A stretch of 64,000 nt of DNA from the NCBI RefSeq assembly GCF_000699445.3, contig NC_067198.1:41471691-41535690 (forward strand), in the 5' to 3' direction. Position numbers and translations under genes: made by a program. Positions 24,401-36,400 of the stretch are shown here, piece after piece (within the stretch, counting starts at the first letter, position 1; the number at the start of each line of letters is the position of its first letter). The notes beneath the pieces were generated by a model. The model was given only the letters and a program-made list of their open reading frames with translations, was not told the DNA's origin and did no database searches. The stretch comes from Schistosoma haematobium (lineage: Eukaryota > Platyhelminthes > Trematoda > Strigeidida > Schistosomatidae).

Positions 24401-27400
24401 ATCGCACTAGCTAGGCATCTGGAATTTGACAGTAAGAAAAAATGTACTTTTTCGTTTCTAAGACAACCGTACAAAACACGTAACTGTAACGATTAGACAT
24501 AATCTTGACTACAATATAAGTCATATGATTTTTTATGCTTCTATCACTTTGGATGTTACTACCATTGAATGAAATCATTAAATGTAAGACTTTGAAAACT
24601 AAGTCTTTGAAATAAGTCAAGATAACAAATACTCTAGTGAACTCACTTTATTCTGACTGCCAACATGATCTTCTCGTAATGTTTCCTGAGATAGTGTTGA
24701 ATTTTGATTAGAACTCTGTTTATTGAATGGTTTTAGACAAACCATATCTATAAGTTATATATGGTAGTCAAAATATTCAATTGATACTTATTTAATTAAA
24801 TATCAAACTAAAGAAAACAATTTTCCTACATATTTCTATCAATTCTCAACAGACGTTAGTAGTACAGTAACATTGTGCAGTTATGCATATCCAGACAAAG
24901 TATTGATCGTGTAATTAATATAAATAAAGCGCAGTGACAACTGATGACCTTTTATCAACAACCGAAGAAACATTGGGATATGGTACATGGTTAAGATCCT
25001 AGTCTACTTCAAGGGACTTCATCATTCGAGTATAAAGTCATTTAATATATTTTGAGTCCCATTTTGTGAGTCAAGTCCTGTGGTATTATGTGGATGAACA
25101 AATCGAATCAGGTGAAAACCAGTTTGAAAATGGCAGCCAAGTAACTGAAAGTCGGGTATTTTTTTTTGAAATCATGTTATCTATTCGCAAAATGTCAAAA
25201 TAAGCATGTCAGAAGTTGTGATGTAAGAAAAATATAAGTTACAAAGACACTATTTCATCGAGTATGTACGGGAACACTTTCCAGAAAGCGATTTTCAGAA
25301 AACTACGTATGATTAAATAAAACAAGATCAATCTAGATCTAGATCCTTTACTTAGTGAAGACAGATTAAAGTAACCATTAGTGAAGGCCGTTCCTAATTC
25401 CCAAACCACATAAATATGCCAAACTTGAAGGTATGTCTCATATGGATTACTACTTAAAATCCGTTAAATCATGTACGTTTTACAAAATATGCTTAAATTT
25501 AGGTATTCTATACATTTAAGATAGCGGCATGTTACTAATTCACCAAACATGATGAATGTATGTACGTTTTTTCGTTGCCATGGCAACAAATAGTTTTAAA
25601 AACAAAAGTATACTTATTATGACATTACCTGGTTCTCTATGATTATCGAAGGTCAAATTTGAATTTTTGTAATTTCTTTTAAAAGAAATAATTCCATCAG
25701 AGACGTAACCATTTTGTTGATTTCTTGAAAATATTCGATAATAATTATGTTCTTTCTAGTAAAAGATCATAAGTATCATGGAAAAAACATCATTATTTTA
25801 TGTACTTAGTATTTTGTGTATTGATCTAATTAAAATCTGAGTAGTTGAATTCATGAATCGATGTAAGCTAGATCACTATGAAAAACCCTGGAAACATTAG
25901 ACGGCTCTAAGATGATTCCCTTGAATTCTAGCGAGAAGCCATGGCTAGTGGAGTCCAATCCATGTCGGGTAGAGATAGATATCTACTTCAGACAATGGAT
26001 GAAATGTTGCGCAAGATGATGGATTGATGGAAGTTAGACATTGGAAACGTTGGATACCGACTCAGTGGTCTAAAGGTTAAGCGTTCGCGTGTGAGACCGA
26101 AGGTTCTGGATTCGAATCCTGCGAACGGGATCGTGGATGCTGTGGAGTCGTATGCTAAGGTGAAATGGCCATTCTATCCTCCTAGGTTTTCCATGTTAGT
26201 CTAGTTTACATCAACTTGTGAATTAAACTATTAAAATTACTATAATTTTCAAAAAAACCCATTCTGATTATAATTACAATTCTTGAACACATTCGTACAA
26301 TTTCAATATATATTCCATAGGAATTTTACTTCAGATACATTTGAAAATGACATGGGATTCTTAGCGTTGGGCTTTTTTATTCATTTAGACACTGGAATAA
26401 CTATTTAAGTGATTCCTCTATAAGAATCAATACATTCTAGACTGAAAGTTAGCACGGAAATCTATTATTTATCTAGGAAAAAATATTAAAGGCCACAAAG
26501 CTCACAATAAGCAATTTAAAGTGAATGACAAAATTGTGTGATAAATAATGAAAGTGATCATATCTATTGAGTATCCAATATACTGTTAAATAATTAAATA
26601 ATAGTAAAGTTTTCCGTAAGAATGATTCAACTCTCAAATGCACTGGTACGGCCGAGAGTAGGAAGAGGCATCTTCCCCTCTCCAAATGCTCTCGCATAGC
26701 CACATGCATACAACCACTGCCAGGGAAGTCCTACTCACTACCTTCTCGTGGCGAAGGTGTTGTTTACGAAATTGATAAGATGAAAAGCGAATTTCCGGTG
26801 CTTTAACCAGGTTGGTGAACACGGAGAGTCCACCTAGTGGGGTCCAAACCAATGGTTCACATGGGCTCCAATATCTTGAAGGAACAAATAGTGTATGTAC
26901 CAATCGTTGGTCTCCGGCTAACATGGGACTGCATCTCCTGAAGTTATTTCACTTCCTTGTGGATCAGACATTTAAGTCGAAGGCTCCGGGTGTCCCCCCC
27001 AGGAAAACCACCTACTTCGGTTTGGACACCCTGGTTTTATCCCAGCCCTCACATAAATCAAATGATTTATGTGGTGCATATCTATTTGGTGCCTCCTTGT
27101 ACTAATGTTTATGTGTTTAAATAAATAAATAATAAAATAAGAATGATTCAGGCTTTTCATACAAATAAATGTAAATCTCCTTCCAAGAAACTGTTTAATC
27201 AAACACTTTAATAGAGAAGATCTATCCAAATTACAAAAGCTGTTAGATCTGAATAATGAATGAAAGCAAGTTTAATTTCTAAAATAGGGTAACAAGAACC
27301 AATTGGAGTAGATAGCTTAAATAAAAACAAGAGATTAGTTTGTACTTTTAATACTTAAAGGTGTATGCTAACTATGATCATTAGTTTGATTGACAGATCT

Positions 27401-30400
27401 GCATATACATTCATCTTCATCTGAACTGTTTTAGCATATTTGTACAATAATATATCAGTAGCTTAAACGCAAACCTTTTGGTGTATTCTTTCGAGTCACT
27501 TAGTTTACATTTTCTATGATCTACTATAATGTAACAAGATTAAAAGTGTGTGACATACAAAGAATAACCACTTTTTTTCAATTCATTACAAATAATTATT
27601 TGTCGAGATCCCAAACCATTCCAAGTTAGACAACCATTGAACATCTGGAAGTACTGTATGATCGTTTCATCCTAGTGTAGGACTCAACAGCAGTGCGAAT
27701 TCACGACCCTGCGATGTGTTGATAGTGAATGTAGATTTGTGTGCTGTTGAACCCTGATCCAATGGTTTAAAGATTGAGCATTTATGAGTGGCACTTAAAT
27801 TCATGTGTTCAATTTCCCATGGTAAAGTTGTAGGTGGGCACTGATAGGGAGTCTCATAATCAGATGAAAAATCTGTAGATCACTTCCAAGTATTTAATAG
27901 TTATCTAACCTAGATCGGTTCATCATATCTAATAAAATGAAACAGTTTCAATAACCTCTTAGTAAGAATGTTATTATTATTATTAAGATTACATTACAAA
28001 CGTAAATTGGTGTGAAAAGGGTTATATCCGGGCGAAGATTAAATCACATGATAAAAAGCCGGACATAAACTCATAACAAATTGGCGACGGAGATTTTGGC
28101 AAAAAAAAATAATAATACAACAATTGGTAACTCAGATTTCGGGAAGAAATAAGCTATAATAATTGCCGGTGATTTCGGAGTTAATATTATTATTAGCAGA
28201 ACTACGAAAGCCATCATCCAGAAGATACAAGTGTTTATTAACAGTTGTCTACGTAAAATACTTTGGATCCGTTGGCCGGACACTATTAGCAACAACCTAC
28301 TGTGGGAGAGAACAAACCAGATCCCAGTGGAGGAAGAAATCAGGAAGAAGCCCTGGAAGTGGATAGGACACACATTGAGGAAAGTAACCAACCGAGTCAC
28401 AAGGCAAGCACTCACATTGAATCCTCAAGGCCAAAGGAAAAGAGGAAGACCAAAGAACACATTACGCCAGGAAATGGAGATAGACATGAGAAAAATGAAA
28501 AAGAATTGGATGGAACTAGAAAAGAAGGCCCAGGACAGAGTGAGTTGGAGAATGCTGGTCGGCTGCCTATGCTCCATTAAGAGTAACAGGCGTAAGTAAG
28601 TATAAAATAATCGATTTCTTTAGAACAGTTGCAGTTAATATTACAGCAGCAACAGCACCAGCAGACGTTAGCCTTGCAACAACAACTATTTGAAACAATT
28701 TTGGGTAGACTTTTTACTCAACCAGAAAATAAGAAATCTGTTTATAATGAAGACAATGGTGCAGTAATGGACATTTCAGAAGCATATCCTGTGGAGGGTT
28801 CAAATCCCTTTATACCTGAAGCAAAATGTAATATTGGTAAATTGTCCGGCTCATAGCAAGACAATATTGTGCTAAATGCACATGAAGTTGTGACAATACC
28901 AGATGACCAAGAACCAGATCCTGTAGATGAAGCCCAAAGTCCAGAATTAAATGAAACACTACCGGCCCTGTTTAGCTCTGAAAATAAACTTCAACTAGAA
29001 CAAAATTATGGTTCACGTGATATTAGTCAAGAAAGCTATGGGGACTCATATTCAGAAAATAACTGGAGCAACACGATGAACCCAGTTGTACCAAATGTTA
29101 CTGAAAATCATTGGAAGACAGAAATTTATATTGAACCAACTTATCCGATTTCTAATGACTATGTACCAGATATGGGTTCTCATAATAATGCACATAATTT
29201 TGATGAGATTTCTTATAAAAATGAGGGAAGTATGTCGGCTGAGTCAAATGATGGTCAAAAATCTAATTTAATTTTGTTAGATGTTGATTTTCCTAATGAC
29301 CCATTATCCACCAGTGAGATTCCTAATGAATTTAAAAATAATGCTTCAGAAGAACCAAACTCTGACCTCAAATCAAAGGTCGTTCATTATCATCTAGTCA
29401 TTTCTAGTGGATTCTTCATTCAATGCGAAAAACATGGTTTAAATAAAGTTCTATTAATTGTAACTTGGGCCTAAAGAAGCATCATCATAAGGAATGGATC
29501 TCTATAGAAACACTGGACAAGATCAAAGAAAGGAGGAACAAGAAGACAGCAATAAACAACAGTCGAACACGAGCAGAGAAAGTCCAAGCACAAGCTGAAT
29601 ACATAGAAACAAATAAGCAAGTGAAGAAGAGCATTAGAGCCGACAAGAAGAAATACGTGGAAGAACTAGCAATGACGGCGGGAAAAGCTGCAACAGAAGG
29701 AAATATGAAACAGCTTTACGATACAACGAAGAAACTATCAGGGAAATACAGTAAACCAGAGAGACTGGTCAGTGACAAAGAAGGCAAGCCAATCACTGAA
29801 ATTCAACAACAGCGGAACAGATGGGTAGAATACTTCGAGGAACTCCTGAATAGGCCGACTCCAATGAATCCACCGGACATCGAAGCAGCACACATAGATC
29901 TTCCTATAGATGTCAACCCACCAACGACGGAAGAAATTAGAATGGCCGTCAGACAAATCAAGGACGGGAAGGCAGCAGGACCCGACAACATACCAGCTGA
30001 AGCACTGAAATCAGACATCGAAGCAACTACCAACATTCTTTACCTTCTATTCAAAAAGATTTGGGAGGAGGAACAAGTGCCAATGGACTGGAAAGAAGGA
30101 TACCTCATCAAGATTCCAAAGAAAGGAGATCTGAGCAAATGTGAAAACTACAGAGGCATAACACTACTGTCAATACCAGGGAAAGTCTTCAACAGGGTGT
30201 TGCTGAACCGGATGAAGGATGCAGTAGATGCCCAACTTCGAGATCAACAAGCTGGATTCCGAAAGGATCGGTCGTGCACAGACCAAATTGCAACACTACG
30301 GATCATCGTTGAACAATCAGTTGAGTGGAACTCGTCACTGTACATCAAATTCATTGATTATGAAAAGGCATTCGACAGTGTAGATAGGAGGACATTATGG

Positions 30401-33400
30401 GAACTTCTTCGACACTACGGAGTTCCTGAGAAGATTGTCAATATTATCCGGAACTCATACGACGGAATACAGTGCAAAGTCGTGGATGGAGGACAGCTGA
30501 CAGACGCATTCCAAGTAAGGACCGGAGTCAGACAAGGCTGTCTACTCTCGCCCTTCCTCTTTCTTCTTGTGGTCGGCTGGATTATGGGGACCTCGACATC
30601 TGAGGAAAAACACGGAATACAATGGACAGCTCAGAACCAATTAGACGATTTGGACTTCACAGATGACCTAGCCCTCCTATCCCACACACATGAACAAATG
30701 CAGATAAAGACAGACAGTGTAGCAGCAGTCTCTGCATCAGTAGGCCTCAGTATACACAAGGGGAAGACCAAGGTCCTTAAATACAACACGCGGAACAGCA
30801 ATACAATCACTCTTGATGGCGAGACTTTGGAAGATGTAGAATCCTTCACATACTTGGGAAGCATCATCAATGAACAAGGAGGATCAACTGCAGACGTAAA
30901 GTCGAGGATTGGCAAAGCAAGGGCTGCATTCCTACAATTGAAGAACATATGGAACTCAAAACAACTTTCAACCAATATCAAAGTCAGAATCTTCAATACG
31001 AACGTTAACGCAGTCAGTTCTACTGTACGGAGCTGAAACTTCCAGAACTACTACAACCATCATCAAGAAGGTACAAGTATTTATGAATAGTTGTCTACGC
31101 AAGATACTCAACATCCATTGGCCGGATACCAACAGCAACAGCCTTCTGTGGGAGAGAACAGACCAGTTTCCATCCGAAGAGGAAATTAGTAAAAGTCGAT
31201 GAAAATGGATAGGACATACATTACTCAAATCATCGAACTGCATCACGAGTCAAGCCCTAACTTGGAATCGTGAAGGGAAGCTGAAAAGCGGAAGGCCAAA
31301 GAACACATTGTGTTGAGAAATAGAAGATATTGAAAGGATGAATAACAACTGGAAGGAGCTAAAAAGGATTGCCCAGGACAGAGTTGGATGGGGAATGCTG
31401 GTGAGCGGCCTATGCTCCTGCACGAGGAGTAACAGGCGTAAGTAAGTAAGTAATTGTAACTTGGAGGTATAAGGATCCGACATTGTTTCGCGGAGGAGGA
31501 AAATGATGGAGAATTTGAAGTTACATATAATTTTTTAAAAATCAGAATCTCAACTTGGAATCTTCAAAAAAGTGGGAAGTTGTTATAACTGAGGGAAGAT
31601 TAAATCACGTGATAAAAAGCCGGACATGAAATCATAACAAAAAGAACAGTATTAACATGAAATTCTCAGAATTTTATCTTACTTGAAATGATTTTTTAGA
31701 TTCTAAATTGTTCTGTATTTGTTTTCCTGATTTAGATGATTCTTCAGTTAGATTCAAATCTCTACAACATGCCTAAAAATGCCAAAATAAAATAAAGAAA
31801 AAATAATTTTTTTAAGGATTTCAGTAGATATGAATGCTTTAACTTAATGTTGAAATAGCAGAATTCCTTCAAGACAATCAATCATATACAACATAGAAAC
31901 TATATCTCAAACTGAAAATTCTATTGTGATTAGACACACAAAATCAATCTAAGTTACTAAATTACTTAATTTTGATGGTTAAATTATTATTATTGTTGTT
32001 AATAGCAGTAGTAGTCGTGGTAGTAGTAGTGATAGCAGTAGTAACAGTTGTAGTAGTAGAAGTAGTAGCAATAGTAGTCGTGGTAATAGTAGTGATAGTA
32101 GTAGTAACAGTTGTAGTAGTAGTAGTAGTAGTAGTAGTAGCAATAGTAGTCGTGGTAATAGTAGTGATAGTAGTAGTGTTGTAGTGGTAATAGTTGTAGT
32201 AGTAGCAGTAGCAGTAGTAGGAGTAGTACTAGTAGTAGTGGTTGCTGTTGTTGTTGTTGTTGTATGAATCACCTAAAATGATTTAAATTTAGCTATGAAG
32301 TACAGAATTCCCCAATACACTAGATTTAAAAACATTTTCAACTATTAAAAAACAAAGTAAGAGCATTGATGATATTGGTAAAAAGCTATGCATATTTGAA
32401 GGGAAGAACAATTTGTTACAGTAAACATCAAAGCTAGAGAATTGTAATCTTAACATAAGTGAGACTATAACTTATGGATGACCTTTGAGCAACGTTAAAA
32501 TGACCTTGGAATGTTCAACTACTTGCTAGAGTTAAATGAAGGTTTAATATTAGTTTGAGGAATAAGAACTGGAAATTGGATTCAGGGTTTTCATCACGAA
32601 ACGACATCGGCTACGATGCCAAAGTGGTACTTAGACAAATGAAGGAATGAATGAGTTTCGCAATTGATTGATCACTGGGCGGCGATCAATGTCATGCTTG
32701 TCTAGTCCTTATTAGTGTAGATCGAATGCTATCGACCTTGTTGCAATGTGGCTACCAGTCTAGGTGACTCGACACTGCGAATCCGCCAGGGAGCACCAGT
32801 TCCCTCAAGATTACAGGTACACCTTTCTGACGAGTGCCAAGTAGCACGAAACCCGGGTGCAGGGTTTCCTGTCGACTACATCCAACCACCATCTAATCTG
32901 AATGAGTTTCACACCCAAATCCAAGATCTGCTGTCTTAAATCTGATTTGTTCGTCCATAAATTATAGTCTCGTTGAATTTAGTTAAAATAAATGTGTTTT
33001 GAACAAAAGTCATAGTTGACTAAATTCAAAAAAAGCAAACAATGAAATAAGTAGAATAAAATCACCTTATTAAAGATAACACTGATAAGTATCACTAGTG
33101 ACTGGCTTCAAGATGTGTATCCTGGAGTTCTAGTGACAAGTAGTAATCAGTGGAGTTCAACCGAGTCTGTTGTGAAATAGTAACCCACTGATGACAATGG
33201 TGGATATGTCGCTCAATTTCGTGTATTGCTTGAAGTTAGACATTAACACCGTTGGATGCCGATTAACTCAGTGGTCTAGAGGTTAAGCGCTCGCGCGCGA
33301 GACTGAATTCGAATCTCGCGAGGCGGGATCGTGTATGTGCACTGCTGAGGAGTCCCACAACAGGACGAAATAGCCATCCAGTGCTTCTAGGCTTTCCATG

Positions 33401-36400
33401 GTTGTCTAGCTTCAACCGAATCATGGTCTCAACTATTCAAATAACACTAATAAGTTAAAATGTAATCTATGAGAATAGAATATCGATAGAATCAGCATAT
33501 ACAAGATTCATGTTTTATTTCTTATTGAACACAATTTTACCTGATGTTCTCCAAATTTGAATAATGTAAATGACACAAGATAGAATTAGTATATTTTGTT
33601 TACTGACAAACGCTCTACCTTTCATACTCTTTATTGAGTATTTGGAGTGATAATAAATGATTGGGAACGATGTTAAATATATTCTAATTCCGCTACATAT
33701 TTTACTGAAATTAAGAACCAATCCAAGTTAAACAATCATTAAAAACCTGGAGAGAGTAGACGGCCGTTTCATCCTGGTAAAAGAATTTTCAGCAGTACGC
33801 ATTCACGATCTCTCAACCGAAAGCCAAAACCTTCTTCCTTGAGAAAACGCTTATCCTTTGGACTACTAAGTCGGGAGCCGATCATGTTTAGGATTAAATT
33901 CAATCAATCCACAATATTGCTCTGCCATCTTTCATTGTCTTTAAAAATCTACTTTCTAAGATTGGCACTAGTGGAGATAAGATATTTGTGAACATGAGTT
34001 TGTGGGGATTGTTGAATTCCATTGAAATATATTTACCATTATATCCATGTTGCATATTCATGAAACCTAATTGAAATATACCTGTTTCTGAGTTAAAAGT
34101 AAAATCACCCTAAACAAACAATTAGTGTTATCCAACGTTTTACTGATTCTGTCAGACATTCTGTGTCATATTCATCTTGATTAACACAGCTTGAAAAAAC
34201 AGGCCCATTCCGTAAAACGACAGGGACTTATGGAGATTTTCAACTTCATAGATCAAATCCCGGAATGATGTTAGTTAAATAATTATCGAAGGCTTGGGAG
34301 CAGAAGTCAGCAGTTTTGTTTTAGCATGTGGCTCCTCAGCAGTGCGCATCCACGACTGTGCCTCAGGGGTCAAACCCAAGACATTCGGTCTCATACGCGA
34401 ATGCCTGAGCTCTAGACCACAGAGACGGCATCCAGTGCTTTACATGCTTGATTTCAATCGCTTTTTAATGTCAAGTAAACTTTATCCGATTTAGTTGGAG
34501 AGTAGCTGCCTCATCTTTGACATGGTTGAACTCCACTGGCCACGGGTTTGCATTATTATCCACTGATTATCTACGAAATACTCTTATTGCATTTTAAACA
34601 TGAAATTTGGAATTAATTCAGTACAATCCGGAAGGTTTCGGGTCAATAAATTCATATACTGATAATAGCAGTAGAGAATGATATATGTCTTTGTCGATTG
34701 CTGAATTAAACCCTTTAGTTATAATAGAAAACCGTGCAAATTAATAGTTCAAAGTGGTGGCTTTCGATTTTTATCAGCATCATTTTATATAATCCCCTAA
34801 AACTGTTGAAAAACTTCAGATCTATTTCGTCATAACTGGAATCTTTGCTTAAAATGATGGAAAATTCTTAAATGCTAGATACCACATGTTATTTTTCTTT
34901 GGTGTCAATGATGTGAATAATTCGGAAAATATAATTCTCAGACTTCCATTGTTATTCAGGGTTAAACCTACGTCTTTGTTTCTATAGTTGCATTTAGGTA
35001 CCAGTTATTCCTGTCTCGTGGTTATTTTGAAAAAATCTACCTTTGTAAACGAACTACTGAAATGTCGTTTAAGTAGGATATTCATTAAAACAAATAATGA
35101 ACATATTCTTTAGAGAAATGTCATTTAGTATATGCTGCTAATATTCAAAATATTTCTTACGCTTCTAGGAAGTCTATGGTAATTTTCAACGAAAAAACGC
35201 ATCTACGTATAACTGAAACATTATGGAATGGATAAGAGGAGATAAAACTATATTATTCTGATTCAAACAAAAGGTTAATCAAACAGTATATGCAAAAATT
35301 TGTTGAGATTTGCATTAACTATAGTTTTATACAATTTCGCAAAAATGTTGCATATTGCAATAGTTATACAATTCTCACCGAACTACACACAGAAAAATGA
35401 TGTACATATCACTGGAAGTCTCACTTTAAACTAACTATCTACAACTTACATAAGTACCACAAACAGGACAAACTTTCTCACGAAGTAGGGTAGTATAACG
35501 ATGAACAAAAGGCTGGGCAAAGTTTGAAAACAAAAATATTAATAAACCGACTACGCACACCAAATGATGAAGGATATGGAAAGTATACAGTTGTTAAATA
35601 AAGATAGTAACCAAGTTGATGGTATGTAGTTCAAAGTAGTGATTAAATCGCGAGACTATAATTTATGGACGAGCCAATCAGAAGCGTCCGAGGGATTTCA
35701 AGGTCACGGCGCCAATTTCAGTACCTGATGCTCACGTACTATCGGATCACAGAGGATTTTAGAGAGCGGATACAACAAACAGGACTATTAAAAAGTTCCT
35801 TTATTTGTGATTGTGGTAATCAAATGACATATGAACCTTGTTCATACTAAAGTAATGATGTTGTCTTTCGCTGTAATATACGCTGGAGGAAGAAGTTTAC
35901 CAGAATAAGAACATTTATCTCTCGATCCAGATTGAGACAAAAGCAAAATGTAATAATTGTTACGGACTGCATAACAAAAGCACCAGTAACATTGACTGCA
36001 ACTTTTGCAGATTTTACAGAAGCATTGGCTGATAAGTGGTATGAGTAATGTAGAGATATATGAGTAATAAAAATGAATAGCTTACACAACCGGAGTGCAC
36101 ACAAGCAATACTGAAGCTATGTGATCGAGGCACAGGGAGTTGTCTCGAAATTGTCATTTCTTTAGAGGCCTACTATTATGGAGCTGTATAGATGAGTTCC
36201 TATATCACATTCATTAAGATGTTAGAACATCTGAATCTCTTTCTAACTATGACAAGTTTTTGAACCATGTAGAAGAAGTGTATCCACTGTAACTATTTGG
36301 TTTTGCATTATATATTTTTACTCTATACTTACTGTTTTCTGATTGTCTGAGATTCTCAAAGTCACTCAAGATTCGTCCATAAATTATAGTCTCGCCTATT

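Larger units (their letters stand above)
28020..31639 (+). mobile_element. LTR family A mini-LTR, gag-only element carrying two SR2 insertions
   Basis: Two 59-bp terminal repeats (28020-28078 and 31581-31639) keep only the outer parts of the family A LTR (GTTATATCCGGGCGAAG and AAAAAGCCGGACAT...CATAACA). Next to the left LTR is TTGGCGACGGAG (primer-binding site position); before the right LTR is CAAAAAAGTGGGAAG (polypurine tract). The whole is flanked by the 5-bp duplication AAAAG (28015-28019 and 31640-31644). Inside are a gag-like frame and two SR2 insertions. Removing those leaves about 1.1 kb of internal sequence, with no pol. Confidence 0.85.

Noticed and set aside
26812..27105. 97-codon plus-strand open frame
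   Set aside because: Inside repeat D; the other copy (49135-49660) does not keep the frame.
28163..28366. Plus-strand open frame upstream of the SR2 piece
   Set aside because: Crosses the junction between the LTR element and the SR2 insertion; not a natural protein.
31972..32272. Poly-Val and poly-Thr/Leu open frames on opposite strands
   Set aside because: Both are products of a trinucleotide microsatellite.
33515..33721. 68-codon minus-strand open frame
   Set aside because: The phases required by its possible splice sites do not fit neighbours. Length is within expectation for A+T-rich DNA, and it overlaps the edge of a SINE-2 remnant.
34037..34109. Minus-strand open segment [20 protein letters not shown] between AG and GT
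   Set aside because: It looks protein-like and enters in phase 0 but leaves phase 1, which does not join to w12, and no bridging exon was found. Left out of the gene model.
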